This document shows, one piece after another, positions 43,582 to 53,692 of a stretch of DNA of 64,000 nucleotides. The notes beneath the pieces are model-generated. The model was not told where the DNA came from, made no database searches, and saw nothing but the letters and a program-made list of their open reading frames with translations. This DNA comes from Bdellovibrio svalbardensis. Lineage in GTDB: Bacteria > Bdellovibrionota > Bdellovibrionia > Bdellovibrionales > Bdellovibrionaceae. A program made the translations under genes and the position numbers. Every line of letters begins with the position of its first letter. Position 1 is the stretch's first letter. The stretch spans positions 547,230 through 611,229 of the forward strand of contig NZ_JANRMI010000003.1 in assembly GCF_029531655.1 (NCBI RefSeq), given 5' to 3'.

Positions 43582-44202
43582 CTACTTCTTAAGAATCACA
43601 GGCTCCGTCAGGCTTGCCCCTGCCGGCTTGGAAGACTTTTTACCACTTCCACCCTCAGATCTTTTTTCCGCATTGGCCTTGGCTTCTTCAGCAGTCTCGT
43701 ACTGGCTACGCACCTTCTTCAGGGTGTGATTTACTGAGGTCGTTAGACTCATTTGCGTTTCCATATCCTCAATCGACTTAACATCAATGCGCTCATACTC
43801 GCGCTTCTCAGTCAGCCCTTTTTCAGGATAGCGATATTTCAATAAAGCCCGCTGCTGGTCGTACTCTTTCAGGTTTTTTTGAAGTTCTTTGTGAATGCCC
43901 AACATCTGCTTCACGATCTCAGCGACTTGCTTGGAATCTGATGTGTGTTGTTTTTCGACGATGAGTTTTTCAAGCTCTTCTTGGCCCGAATGAACTTTGG
44001 CTTCCAAAGCCTGAACTCGCGCCTGCACAACAGAAAAACTGTCCTCGGCAGACTTCACTTCCTTCTTTTCTTCCTTACCAGCTTCGCCTTCTTTAGCCTC
44101 TTTGGCTTCTCCACCACCGTGCCCGCCTTCATTCGCAGACGCGACGTTGACCGCAAGAGCTGTCAAAAACATCATCAAAAATTTAGGAACTTGAAAGAAC
44201 AT
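43582..44202 (-). CDS. exported coiled-coil protein of unknown function
   Basis: 206 residues. A signal peptide (MFFQVPKFLMMFLTALAVNVASA) precedes a Gly/Glu/Lys-rich linker (EGGHGGGEAKEAKEGEAGKE) and a long helical region with heptad-like spacing from about residue 50 to 160. The C-terminus is Lys/Ser/Gly rich. No family recognised. Its 5' end overlaps the zinc-ribbon protein gene by 20 bases, linking it to the secA operon, and its stop abuts the 25-bp array. Confidence 0.75.
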   Translation of the reverse strand: MFFQVPKFLMMFLTALAVNVASANEGGHGGGEAKEAKEGEAGKEEKKEVKSAEDSFSVVQARVQALEAKVHSGQEELEKLIVEKQHTSDSKQVAEIVKQMLGIHKELQKNLKEYDQQRALLKYRYPEKGLTEKREYERIDVKSIEDMETQMSLTTSVNHTLKKVRSQYETAEEAKANAEKRSEGGSGKKSSKPAGASLTEPVILKK

Positions 44203-45028
44203 CTTGCCTCCAAGAAATTTTAAAAGGCAGGTATTTAATTCGGTTGATTAGGACAGATGCTTTAGCCGGAGTTAAGCCCGGCAATACAAGGCGCCCTCCA
44301 CCCACTGTCGTTAATAGCTCCGCCACATCCCAACCAAAACGTGAGTCGGTCATGGCTTCCTTCAACTGATACAACAGATGACTGGATTCAATACCATCAA
44401 TCACCACAACATAAGTTATAGGACCGGCCGCTGTGTCTGCATTCGCGAAGTCGGTCACATCAGAAAAATCGGAACTGTCCGAAACGCTGACTGGCGGCGG
44501 TGCTTGTGCTGGGGCTTGATCTAAAGTTCTGTTGAAATCAAAAGGAGTCTCTTCAAAAACAGGCTCTTGCACAGCTTCACTATAAGCAGAATCCTGGGAA
44601 ACTTCGCCTTGCGACTCGTAACTTTGTTCAGAGGAATAGTTTTGGTCAGGCGAGTAACCAACCTCAGCGGTAGGTTCAATCGCCTCCCCTTGATCGGTTT
44701 GATAATTGCCATCAGTGCCGTAGTTTTGCTCTGCTTGAAAACTCTGCTCAGGGGCTTGTTCGCTGGAATAGTTTGTCTGCGTTTGGCTGCCAACTTCATT
44801 GTTGTAGCCCGCATTGAAATCTTGAGAAGCAGAATAGTCTTGAGCGGAAGATTCGTAAGCTGAAGAGACCTCTGCTGGGGCTTCTACTTCAGCTTCGTGA
44901 TTGGCCATTTCCGGCTGCCCGCTAAAATCGATAAAGTAAACTGCATTGCAGTGGGGACACGTGAATAGAGTCCCTACATGCTTATCCAGAATCTCGACCG
45001 GTTTGTGGCAACTCGGACAGGGGATCAA
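44183..45028 (-). CDS. zinc-ribbon protein with Gln/Ser/Tyr-rich linker
   Basis: 281 residues with a TTG start directly after the secA stop. The N-terminus is a zinc ribbon (CPSCHKP and CPHCNAV). About 150 residues of low-complexity sequence follow (repeats of YSSEQ, QNYG and SAQDY type), then a compact C-terminal domain of about 75 residues (VVVIDGIESSHLLYQLKEA, then GGGRLVLPGLTPAKASVLIN). The middle is predicted disordered. The function is unknown, and placement after secA may be incidental. Confidence 0.75.
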   Translation of the reverse strand: MIPCPSCHKPVEILDKHVGTLFTCPHCNAVYFIDFSGQPEMANHEAEVEAPAEVSSAYESSAQDYSASQDFNAGYNNEVGSQTQTNYSSEQAPEQSFQAEQNYGTDGNYQTDQGEAIEPTAEVGYSPDQNYSSEQSYESQGEVSQDSAYSEAVQEPVFEETPFDFNRTLDQAPAQAPPPVSVSDSSDFSDVTDFANADTAAGPITYVVVIDGIESSHLLYQLKEAMTDSRFGWDVAELLTTVGGGRLVLPGLTPAKASVLINRIKYLPFKISWRQDVLSSS

Positions 45029-47701
45029 TTATCTCTTTCCTTTGCCTTGCTTTTCCATACGACGACGATCTTCGCGATTCATCACGCGATCATCATGCGC
45101 TGGGCCGCTTTGGAAGGTCATTTTACGTTTTGGTGGTTCAGCATTCGCAGTTTCCAATGAATGCCCGATATCAGCCTCTGTCGGAGACGAATAGTCGAGT
45201 TCATCCAAATCTGCTTCTTCAGGACGAAGACTTTCAAGAACTTCTTCCTCAGTTTGTTGAGCAACCAATTGCACACGCATGATTTTCTCAATCGCATCGC
45301 TTTTGATCGTGTTGTTCAATTTTTCGAACGCCAAGAAGGCTTCTTTTTTATACTCAATCAAAGGATCTTTTTGAGCATAACCGCGCAAACCGATACTTTC
45401 TTTAAGTTTATCAACCACCGCCAAATGCATTTTCCAATGATTGTCGATAGACTGAAGAAGGATCATCTTTTGAACTTGCTCAAAGAATGGTCCCATCGAA
45501 GATTTTTGCTTTTCGTAAATCTCTCTAACACCTGTTTTCACGGCTTCCAGAACCGTGTCAGAGTTCACCGCCATATTTTCAAGATCCAATTTGAATCCGA
45601 AAGTTTGAGTCAATGAGTTGTTCAAACCCTCAAGACTCCAATCTTCCTTACGGCCGTTTTCTGGAGCATAAGTGTCAAGCATGTTAGAAACAACATCACC
45701 CAACATATCAAGGACTGTGCGCTCGATCTCTTGACCTTCAAGAACGCGACGACGCATTCCATAGATTACGTTACGTTGATTGTTCATAACCGTATCGTAG
45801 TCCATCAAGTTCTTACGAATGTCGAACTGATGCCCCTCAACTTTACGTTGAGCGCCTTCCACTGCGTTCGTCACCATTTTCGCTGTGATTGGCTCATCTT
45901 CAGGGATGTTCAACATTTCCATGATTTTCTGGATGCGCTCACCATTGAAGATTCTCATCAAGTTGTCTTCCAAAGAAAGGAAGAAGCGAGACTCACCCGG
46001 GTCACCTTGACGACCTGAACGACCACGAAGCTGATTGTCAATACGACGAGATTCATGTCTTTCAGTACCTACGATATAAAGACCGCCCACTGAAACAACT
46101 TCGGCGCGTTCTTTCTCAACTTGGCTTTTTACTTTTAGCAAAGCCTCTTCGTATTCAGGTCCCGCTTCAGAGCCAGTTAACGTTTTTGCCAACATTTCGG
46201 CGTTACCGCCCAATTTGATGTCAGTACCACGACCCGCCATATTGGTAGCGATAGTCACCGCACCTTTACGACCTGCCTGGGCGATAATTTCAGCCTCACG
46301 TTCATGGTGTTTGGCATTCAAAACTTCATGCTTGATACCTTCGTTGCGAAGGAATTTGCTCAAAGCTTCTGATTTCTCAATAGAAGCAGTACCCACAAGA
46401 ATCGGCTGACCTTTGGTGCTTCTTTCTTTGATATCCGCTGTGATTGCTTTGAACTTTGCTTTTTCCGATTTATAAACCACGTCTTCCTGGTCGATACGTT
46501 TAATCGGCTTATTTGTCGGAATCACATTAACTGCAAGTTTATAGATCTTTTGGAACTCAACAGCTTCTGTATCAGCAGTTCCTGTCATACCAGAAAGCTT
46601 GTTGTACATCAGGAAGTAGTTTTGGAAAGTAATCGTCGCAAGAGTTTGATTCTCGCTCTTCACTTCTACATTCTCTTTTGCTTCAATCGCCTGGTGAAGA
46701 CCATCACTCCAACGACGACCCGGCATCAAACGACCTGTAAATTCGTCGACGATGACGATTTCGCCATCTTTGATCATGTATTCCACGTCAAGACGATAAA
46801 GATGATGAGCCTTCAAACCCTGATAAACGTGGTGAAGAAGTTCAATGTTTTGTGGATCGTAAAGATTGCCCACGCCCAAAAGTTCTTCAACTTTCGCGTT
46901 ACCCTCTTCAGTCAATGAAGCGGTTTTGGATTTTTCTTCCATCGTAAAATGAACATCGCGCTTCAAGTGCGGGATGATGGCATTCACGATTTGATATTTT
47001 TCTGTAGAAGCTTCTGCAGGACCAGAAATGATCAGCGGAGTACGTGCTTCGTCGACCAAGATAGAGTCACACTCATCCACGATCGCGAAGTTATGACCAC
47101 GTTGAACGTAATCATTCAAATCGAACTTCATGTTGTCGCGAAGATAGTCGAAGCCCAATTCATTGTTCGTGCAATAAGTGATGTCACACGCATACATGGT
47201 TTTACGTTCTTGGTCGGTCAAACCGTGGACGATAATCCCTGTTGTCAAACCCAACCATCCGTACAAGCGACCCATTTCCTCAGAGTCACGACGAACCAGG
47301 TAGTCATTCACTGTCACAACGTGGACGCCTTTACCCGTCAATGCATTTAGGTAAACGGCCAAGGTGGCAACCAAGGTTTTACCTTCACCCGTTCTCATCT
47401 CTGCAATACTGCCGCGATTAAGAACGATACCACCGATCAATTGAACGTCATAATGGCGCATACCCAAACAGCGAACAGCAGCCTCACGACAAACGGCAAA
47501 AGCCTCAGGTAAGATGTCGTCAACAGTTTCGCCTTTTTTCAGACGTTCCTGAAACTCTGGGGTCTTTGCTTTAAGCTGATCGTCCGAGAGAGCTTTCATT
47601 TGAGGCTCTAGGGCGTTGATTTGATCCACCAAAGGTTGGATCTTTTTCATTTCACGATCGTGCTTCGTACCGAAAATTTTTGTAAGAATCTGTGTTACCA
47701 T
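45029..47701 (-). CDS. secA: protein translocase ATPase SecA
   Basis: 890 residues, typical length. Nucleotide-binding motifs are [10 protein letters not shown] and [20 protein letters not shown], with [15 protein letters not shown] and the [21 protein letters not shown] arginine finger. It drives preproteins through SecYEG. The C-terminus ends in a basic [12 protein letters not shown] and has no CxCxSG...CH zinc motif, which in many SecA proteins binds SecB. The ATG at 47701 fits the family N-terminus; no strong ribosome binding site is seen. Confidence 0.97.
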   Translation of the reverse strand: MVTQILTKIFGTKHDREMKKIQPLVDQINALEPQMKALSDDQLKAKTPEFQERLKKGETVDDILPEAFAVCREAAVRCLGMRHYDVQLIGGIVLNRGSIAEMRTGEGKTLVATLAVYLNALTGKGVHVVTVNDYLVRRDSEEMGRLYGWLGLTTGIIVHGLTDQERKTMYACDITYCTNNELGFDYLRDNMKFDLNDYVQRGHNFAIVDECDSILVDEARTPLIISGPAEASTEKYQIVNAIIPHLKRDVHFTMEEKSKTASLTEEGNAKVEELLGVGNLYDPQNIELLHHVYQGLKAHHLYRLDVEYMIKDGEIVIVDEFTGRLMPGRRWSDGLHQAIEAKENVEVKSENQTLATITFQNYFLMYNKLSGMTGTADTEAVEFQKIYKLAVNVIPTNKPIKRIDQEDVVYKSEKAKFKAITADIKERSTKGQPILVGTASIEKSEALSKFLRNEGIKHEVLNAKHHEREAEIIAQAGRKGAVTIATNMAGRGTDIKLGGNAEMLAKTLTGSEAGPEYEEALLKVKSQVEKERAEVVSVGGLYIVGTERHESRRIDNQLRGRSGRQGDPGESRFFLSLEDNLMRIFNGERIQKIMEMLNIPEDEPITAKMVTNAVEGAQRKVEGHQFDIRKNLMDYDTVMNNQRNVIYGMRRRVLEGQEIERTVLDMLGDVVSNMLDTYAPENGRKEDWSLEGLNNSLTQTFGFKLDLENMAVNSDTVLEAVKTGVREIYEKQKSSMGPFFEQVQKMILLQSIDNHWKMHLAVVDKLKESIGLRGYAQKDPLIEYKKEAFLAFEKLNNTIKSDAIEKIMRVQLVAQQTEEEVLESLRPEEADLDELDYSSPTEADIGHSLETANAEPPKRKMTFQSGPAHDDRVMNREDRRRMEKQGKGKR

Positions 47702-47890
47702 AGGACAAGAGGATAGCCTTAAAACGATAGTGCCTGCAAGCACTTGACACATTTTAACTCTGAAAAGGCACACCTAGACTAAAGGCCCTTGGACCATCAT
47801 CGACGCATGTATTTAGAACGAAGGTCGATTCCTCTTCTTCACGGCGCGCAAGAATGAATTTTATAATGAAGCCACAAGGGGAAACTCAAC

Positions 47891-49027
47891 ATGGACAGTA
47901 TTGGACTCGTCCTCTCTGGCGGCGGTGCTCGCGGAGCCTATCAAGCAGGTGTCCTCTCAGCGATTTCCGAGGTCGCTATGCGCAACGGATTGGAAAATCC
48001 ATTTCTGATTTATTCAGGAGTCAGTGCCGGCTCTATCAATGCGGCCATCGTCGCTGGATTTCCTGGAAATTTCCAAAAAGCAACGAGTCGCCTGACCAAA
48101 CTTTGGAGCGAAATCACCACCGATTCCGTTTTTTATGCTGACCTACTCACCCTCTCGAGAGGTAGTTTTGATTGGGTTGCTGATTTTTCATTTCCAAGTC
48201 TTAAGAAAGCTCCTTCAACTGCTCGGTCGATTTTCTCAACAACCCCTCTGCGCAGTCTTCTAACGCAAGCCTGTCATTTCGAGAACATTCAGCGAAAAAT
48301 CGATTATGGAAACCTTCAGGCGCTAGCCATTTCCACTCTCGACTATGACAGCATCTCTTCAAAAACTTTCTTTCAAGCGCATCCTTTGGCAAACCCCTGG
48401 GATCGCCCCATGCATCGAGGAGAGAAAGCCATTCTCAGCGTGGATCATGTGATGGCCTCTTCCGCCATCCCCATGTTTTTTCCGCCAGTCAAAATCGACA
48501 ATCGCTATTATGGAGATGGCTGCATTAGGAACCAATCACCTTGCGCCCCCGCAATCTACTTAGGAGCCCGAAGGCTGGTTGCAGTAGGTGTACGTCGCAA
48601 GACCGATACTTGGTACACCTATCACCACTCAGAAAGTGGTGCGCCACCGAGCCTGGCCCGACTTATCAACGTCATTTTCCACTCGGTCATGATGGATGGC
48701 TTGGAGGCAGATATCCAGCGCATCACTCAAACTAACAGTCACTTGGCTTTACTTTCGGATTTTCAAAAGAAAAGCCTTTCCGTCCGCGAAGTAGACTGCT
48801 TGTGGATATCTCCGTCAGTTGATTTTTCTAAATTGGCGATCCAAAGAAGTGGCGAGATGCCGCGTCTGATTCGCTATCTTCTCAGCGGTTTTGGCAGTCT
48901 GAGTGAGTCCAGCGAATTGGTCAGTTATTTACTATTTGATGGTTCTTTTTGCCAGCAACTGATCGAAATTGGGTTTGCCGACGGAATGAAAGCCGAGGAG
49001 GAGATAAAAAGAATTTTATCTCCCTGA
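47891..49027 (+). CDS. patatin-like phospholipase
   Basis: 378 residues. The oxyanion glycine loop SGGGARGAYQAG is at the start, the Ser nucleophile is in GVSAGS (about residue 55) and the catalytic Asp is in YYGDGCIRN. This Ser-Asp dyad is the patatin active site. There is no signal peptide, so the protein is cytoplasmic or exported by another route. A short AT-rich hairpin overlaps the last codons (49000-49023) and may end transcription before trmL. Confidence 0.92.
   Translation: MDSIGLVLSGGGARGAYQAGVLSAISEVAMRNGLENPFLIYSGVSAGSINAAIVAGFPGNFQKATSRLTKLWSEITTDSVFYADLLTLSRGSFDWVADFSFPSLKKAPSTARSIFSTTPLRSLLTQACHFENIQRKIDYGNLQALAISTLDYDSISSKTFFQAHPLANPWDRPMHRGEKAILSVDHVMASSAIPMFFPPVKIDNRYYGDGCIRNQSPCAPAIYLGARRLVAVGVRRKTDTWYTYHHSESGAPPSLARLINVIFHSVMMDGLEADIQRITQTNSHLALLSDFQKKSLSVREVDCLWISPSVDFSKLAIQRSGEMPRLIRYLLSGFGSLSESSELVSYLLFDGSFCQQLIEIGFADGMKAEEEIKRILSP
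49000..49023 (+). terminator. hairpin at the end of the patatin gene
   Basis: GGAGATAAAA pairs with TTTTATCTCC around an AGAA loop, ending just before the stop codon. It lacks a following T tract, so its effect as a terminator is uncertain; trmL on the opposite strand ends eight bases after. Confidence 0.4.
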
Positions 49028-49034
49028 TACTTAA

Positions 49035-49556
49035 TTAGTAACGCATCTGACGAAGGCCTTCATAGGCCGCAATCGCCACGCTGGTCGCAAGATTTAAACT
49101 GCGTGCGCCCTCGCCGACCATGGGAATGGTCACTGTTTGCTGAGGAAATTTAGCAAGTAAATCGGGATCAAGTCCCTTGGTTTCTTTTCCAAACACCAAC
49201 CAGTCACCCGGCTGATATTTAGGCTCGAAATAGGTGCGTTTTGTTTTCGTCGTGAAGAACCAGGCGCGTGAAGGATCTTCGACCTTGCTCCACCAGTCTT
49301 CAAAAGTGGCGTGGCGATGCCAGGTCAGATGGGGCCAGTAGTCCAGACCCGCGCGCTTTAAGTTCGTATCATTGATCTCGAAGCCCATCTTTCCCACAAT
49401 GTGCAGCTCGCAGTTGGTGGCAACACAAGTGCGCCCGATATTTCCAGTATTCTGGGGAATCTCGGGCTCAATCAAGACAATGCGGAAAAGCTTCTGCGAG
49501 TTTGGTTGTGAGTTGGGCTGTGAATTAGGCAAGATGTCTAAAAACCTCTTGGCCAA
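49035..49556 (-). CDS. trmL: tRNA (cytidine/uridine-34-2'-O)-methyltransferase TrmL
   Basis: 173 residues. The SPOUT motifs are visible: EPEIPQNTGNIGRTC at the substrate loop, GLDYWPHL, FGKETKGLDPDLL and the knot segment IPMVGEGARSLNLATSVAIAAYE. It methylates the 2'-O of the tRNA anticodon position 34. Residues 11-22 contain PNSQ three times in tandem before the SPOUT core, absent from usual TrmL. Its start overlaps the GGCT-like gene by 32 bases. Confidence 0.93.
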   Translation of the reverse strand: MAKRFLDILPNSQPNSQPNSQKLFRIVLIEPEIPQNTGNIGRTCVATNCELHIVGKMGFEINDTNLKRAGLDYWPHLTWHRHATFEDWWSKVEDPSRAWFFTTKTKRTYFEPKYQPGDWLVFGKETKGLDPDLLAKFPQQTVTIPMVGEGARSLNLATSVAIAAYEGLRQMRY

Positions 49557-50127
49557 GTTTAGAAAGAGCTAAACGACGACCTTTATCAATGATGAGCTCT
49601 AGGTTCATCAACTCACGATAAAGAGTCAAATCGATCGGAACAATCTCTCGGCCAGAAGAACGTCCCAGTCTTTGAATATAAGTCATTTGCTTCTCAGTCA
49701 GTTTGGAAGTCAAAGCAGGTTGCTCTTCAATCGACCTTCTCCAATCACCACCAGGAATTACAGAAGCGTTAACAGGAAGTTTCAATGGGTTCAAGAAGTA
49801 CGTCCAAGCTTTGATGGGCTCCGACGAACCCTCAACGTAAACGTCCACTTCTTCTCTAGAGTAGAGGCTCTTGTCCGGATCCATCTGGCTGTAGCCATAA
49901 AATTCATCCAACAAAGCCTTCAAAAGTTCCGAACCTTTGAGCTCCACAAGCTGTCCCGGAACCAAATCACTGCCACCTTTGACGAGAGCTGGAAAGCCCA
50001 CTTTCAAACGATATGCAGTACCTTTAATTCTGGCAAAAGCTAATGATTCCACGAAGTTCTGGATCTTAGCGTAATGAATCATCCCCTCGGTCAACGAGCC
50101 ATAGATGAAAAAACGTGTTGTAGTCAT
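49525..50127 (-). CDS. gamma-glutamylcyclotransferase-like (GGCT/AIG2 fold) protein
   Basis: 200 residues. The N-terminal FIYGSLTEGMIHY is the YGSL motif of the family that binds gamma-glutamyl substrates, and VPGQLVEL...LLDEFYGY and LYSREEVDVYV continue the barrel. About 65 extra C-terminal residues follow. The family cyclises gamma-glutamyl amines or repairs modified proteins; the exact reaction is not assignable. It is co-directional with trmL, overlapping it by 32 bases. Confidence 0.82.
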   Translation of the reverse strand: MTTTRFFIYGSLTEGMIHYAKIQNFVESLAFARIKGTAYRLKVGFPALVKGGSDLVPGQLVELKGSELLKALLDEFYGYSQMDPDKSLYSREEVDVYVEGSSEPIKAWTYFLNPLKLPVNASVIPGGDWRRSIEEQPALTSKLTEKQMTYIQRLGRSSGREIVPIDLTLYRELMNLELIIDKGRRLALSKLGQEVFRHLA

Positions 50128-50295
50128 TATCCCCCCCGGTCAGACAACAAATAGGTTTTTCCCTAAAAGAGGCACGTGTGTACCAAAAACCACACACCTC
50201 CGCAACACATGAATCGGAGCAATTTCTGCAAAATTTCGTTTTTCACCAGTTTGGTGGTACTTACTGTTTTGCGTTAAGGGGAATTAAATAAATAA

Positions 50296-50727
<432 letters not shown>

Positions 50728-50790
50728 CATTTACCCACCCTTCGGCGCTGCCGGATCGGTTGAAAAAGATTTTCCCAAGGAGATGGCGAT

Positions 50791-52206
50791 ATGAACGCTA
50801 AAGAAGTTCTGAAGTTTGCGCACGAAAAAGGCGCTAAGATGGTTGACCTCAAATTTTGTGATTTGATCGGAACATGGCAACATCTAACGATACCTCTTCA
50901 CCAACTCGAAGAAGAAGCCTTCGAAAACGGTTATGGCTTCGACGGAAGCTCTATTCGTGGTTGGAAGGGCATCGAAGAATCCGACATGATCATCAAGCCA
51001 GATCCGACAACGGCAATGATGGATCCTTTCATGGAAACTCCGACTTTGTCTTTGATCTGCGATGTGTGCTTGCCGGAAACTCTTCAAGCCTACAACCGCG
51101 ACCCTCGTCAAATCGTGAAAAAAGCCATCGCCTATATGCAATCAACAGGCATTGCTGACACGGCTTACTTCGGACCGGAAGCAGAGTTCTTTATTTTTGA
51201 TGACGTTCGCTATGAACAAACAAACAACTCTGGTTTCTACATGGTTGACAGCGATGAGGCCGCTTGGAATACCGGTCGCGATGAAGGCGGCAACAACCTG
51301 GGCTATAAAATTCGTCCTAAAGAAGGTTACTTCCCGGGCTTGCCAACAGATACTCTGCAAGACATCCGCTCTGAAATTTGCCTTGAGATGGAAAAATGCG
51401 GAATGCGCGTTGAGCGCCATCACCACGAAGTTGCTTCCGCGGGACAATGTGAAATCAATTTCCAATATGATACCGCTTTGAACATGGGCGACAAAATGAT
51501 GTGGTTCAAATACATCGTTAAGAACGTGTCAAAACGTCATGGCAAAACAGCGACCTTTATGCCGAAGCCATTGTTCGGTGATAACGGATCAGGAATGCAT
51601 ATTCATATGTCTTTGTGGAAAGATGGAAAAAATCTTTTCGCCGGCAACAAGTATGCGGGCCTTTCTGAAATGGCGCTTTACTATATCGGTGGTGTTTTGA
51701 AACACGCCCCTGCTTTGTGTGGCATCATCAATCCGACAACAAATTCTTACAAGCGCTTGGTTCCTGGTTTTGAGGCCCCGACAAAATTGGCTTACAGCTT
51801 TAAAAACCGCTCTGCTGCGATGAGAATTCCAAACTCTGGGCCGAATCCAAAGGCAAAACGTATTGAGTTCCGCACTCCAGATCCTGCGGCAAATATTTAT
51901 ATGGCTGAGGCGGCTATTTTGATGGCGGGCTTGGATGGAATTATTAATAAAATTCACCCCGGCGACCCGCTAGATAAAGACATCTACGGTCTTCCACCTC
52001 AAGAAGCGGCGGCGATTCCTTCAGTTCCAGGAACTTTGGAAGAATCTTTGAACCACCTGATGGCGAACTGCAGCTTCTTGAAAAAAGGCGATGTTTTCTC
52101 TGAAGATCTTATCGAGACCTGGGTCCAGTACAAAATCGACAAAGAAGTTCGACCTGTACAACAAAGACCAGTTCCCTATGAGTTCCACATGTATTACGAT
52201 TGCTAG
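50791..52206 (+). CDS. glnA: glutamine synthetase type I
   Basis: 471 residues behind AAGGAG. Beta-grasp motif [26 protein letters not shown], metal and substrate motifs [21 protein letters not shown] and [17 protein letters not shown] are all present. Tyr399 in DIYGLPP aligns with the adenylylated Tyr397 of E. coli GlnA, so control by adenylylation is likely. It makes glutamine from glutamate and ammonia. It is cotranscribed with glnB. Confidence 0.97.
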   Translation: MNAKEVLKFAHEKGAKMVDLKFCDLIGTWQHLTIPLHQLEEEAFENGYGFDGSSIRGWKGIEESDMIIKPDPTTAMMDPFMETPTLSLICDVCLPETLQAYNRDPRQIVKKAIAYMQSTGIADTAYFGPEAEFFIFDDVRYEQTNNSGFYMVDSDEAAWNTGRDEGGNNLGYKIRPKEGYFPGLPTDTLQDIRSEICLEMEKCGMRVERHHHEVASAGQCEINFQYDTALNMGDKMMWFKYIVKNVSKRHGKTATFMPKPLFGDNGSGMHIHMSLWKDGKNLFAGNKYAGLSEMALYYIGGVLKHAPALCGIINPTTNSYKRLVPGFEAPTKLAYSFKNRSAAMRIPNSGPNPKAKRIEFRTPDPAANIYMAEAAILMAGLDGIINKIHPGDPLDKDIYGLPPQEAAAIPSVPGTLEESLNHLMANCSFLKKGDVFSEDLIETWVQYKIDKEVRPVQQRPVPYEFHMYYDC

Positions 52207-52217
52207 ACATTGCCCCT

Positions 52218-52236
52218 ACTCCGGTGAATTCGGAGT
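52218..52236. repeat. short palindrome after glnA
   Basis: ACTCCG and CGGAGT flank a seven-base loop, followed by a GGAGTTTAGAC segment very like the tail at 30724. It is a member of the dispersed palindrome family between glnA and the GcvH-like gene. Confidence 0.6.
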
Positions 52237-52262
52237 TTAGACAAGACAACTTTGGAGAGTAA

Positions 52263-52667
52263 ATGGGATCAGAAGACGTAAAAAATTATTTAGGCCATAT
52301 GTGGTTTCGCCAAGAGGACGGAATTATCACGATTGGTATCAATGAAGATGCTCTTGAGGATTTTGAATCCATCAATTCCGTAGAGCTTCCAGCAGAACAC
52401 GAAAAAGTTGACGCTGAAGCAGTCATTGGAACTATTGAAACTGACGACGGTCCTTTGGATATCTACTCTCCGGTTGAAGGCACAGTTGTCGAAATCAACA
52501 CTCAAGTTGTCGAAGATCCTTCTATTATCATGGAAGACCCTTATGAAGAGGGCTGGCTTGTTCGCATCGAAGCTGATGAAGACTACGATGAAGATGAAGA
52601 CGAAGATGATGAGGACGATGAAGACGACGAAGATGAAGATGACGACTACGAGGATGACGAAGACTAA
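52263..52667 (+). CDS. GcvH-like lipoyl-fold protein lacking the lipoyl lysine
   Basis: 134 residues. Residues 8-103 align without gaps around the lipoyl loop of the glycine-cleavage H protein, with TIETDDGPLDIYSPVEGTV in place of the H-protein ESVKAxSDIYSPxxG and DPYEEGWLVRIE at the end. The lysine that carries lipoate is Asp62 here. Residues 104-134 are almost entirely Asp and Glu. No gcvT or gcvP genes lie nearby; the gene follows glnA by 56 bases and has a GGAGAG site. Confidence 0.88.
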   Translation: MGSEDVKNYLGHMWFRQEDGIITIGINEDALEDFESINSVELPAEHEKVDAEAVIGTIETDDGPLDIYSPVEGTVVEINTQVVEDPSIIMEDPYEEGWLVRIEADEDYDEDEDEDDEDDEDDEDEDDDYEDDED

Positions 52668-52732
52668 TCCTTAAAGGTGCCTGCTTCTTTCTCGGAAAAG
52701 GTGCCAGGTGTTCTCAAAAGCAAGTAATTCTC

Positions 52733-52765
52733 AAAAAGCACCTCGTAAAACAGGTGCTTTTTTTT
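52733..52765 (+). terminator. rho-independent terminator after the GcvH-like gene
   Basis: AAAAAGCACCT pairs with AGGTGCTTTTT around CGTAAAAC, ending in a T tract of nine. It ends the glnB-glnA-gcvH-like transcript unit. Confidence 0.92.
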
Positions 52766-52801
52766 ATACGGCCTTCTCTTATTGAGTGTTAGATTCATCG
52801 A

Positions 52802-53692
52802 ATGAACTTAATTCTCTACACGATCTGCACTCTCATCTGGGGATCAACTTGGTTAGTCATCACCTTTCAGGTCGATGGAGCCTCTCCGATCACTTCAGTC
52901 TTCTGGCGTTTTCTTTTAAGTGCTGTCTTGCTTTTGGCTTTCTGTGCTCTGACGAAAAAAGATCTCCGTTATGGTAAAAAGGATCATCTGTTATTTATCG
53001 GACAAGGGGTCTTACTGTTCTCGGTGAACTATATGCTCACCTATCTCTCTGAAACGATGGTCAGCTCTGGAATGACGGCTATCGCATTCACAACTTTGAT
53101 TTACTACAACATGTTCGGCATGTGGTATTTCTTCGGAAAGCCCATCACTAAAAATGTCATTCTTGGATCTGTTTTAGGAGGGGCCGGCCTCTTCTTTCTT
53201 TTCGCCAATGAGATCCTTCATTTTGACTCCAGTTCAAAAACCGTCTGGGGTCTTCTCTTAAGCTTTATCGCGACCCTGTCGGCCTCTATGGGAAATATGA
53301 TATCCCAAAAAAACTATCGCAAAGGAATTCCGGTGGTCATCACCAACACCTATGGAATGCTTTACGGGAGTATCTTCACTCTCTTCACTGCACTGGCTCT
53401 TCAGGAAAATCTGGCTATCCCCATGACTGGGAAATTTTTAGGTGCACTTCTCTATCTTTCCTTGTTTGGATCCGTGATTGCCTTCGGCGCCTATCTGACA
53501 TTGGCAGGCCGAATTGGCGCGGAAAAAGCCGCTTACACCAGCGTCCTTTCCCCGGTTATCGCCCTGACTCTTTCCAGTTTTTTTGAGGGCTTTAAATGGA
53601 CTCCCTATATAGTCGTGGGTGTGATTTTGTGTTTCCTGGGAAACATCATCACTTTGCGCAAGCCTAAAGCTGTTACCAAACTGGCGGATTGA
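52802..53692 (+). CDS. EamA/DMT-superfamily transporter
   Basis: 296 residues with ten hydrophobic segments in two EamA repeats; IWGSTWLVITFQ in the first helix and GRIGAEKAAYTSVLSPVIAL in the second repeat are typical. It is an inner-membrane metabolite or drug exporter; the substrate is unknown. Its last 20 bases overlap the convergent lipoprotein gene. Confidence 0.9.
   Translation: MNLILYTICTLIWGSTWLVITFQVDGASPITSVFWRFLLSAVLLLAFCALTKKDLRYGKKDHLLFIGQGVLLFSVNYMLTYLSETMVSSGMTAIAFTTLIYYNMFGMWYFFGKPITKNVILGSVLGGAGLFFLFANEILHFDSSSKTVWGLLLSFIATLSASMGNMISQKNYRKGIPVVITNTYGMLYGSIFTLFTALALQENLAIPMTGKFLGALLYLSLFGSVIAFGAYLTLAGRIGAEKAAYTSVLSPVIALTLSSFFEGFKWTPYIVVGVILCFLGNIITLRKPKAVTKLAD

Noticed and set aside
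47702..47740. Leaderless secA transcript from a TATCCT element next to the ATG
   Set aside because: The hexamer match is weak and the spacing to a -35 is poor. It cannot be supported by sequence alone.
50240..50290. Possible sigma-54 promoter upstream of glnB (TGGTAC...TTTTGC)
   Set aside because: The distance between the GG and GC elements is 13 bases; the sigma-54 consensus needs 10.
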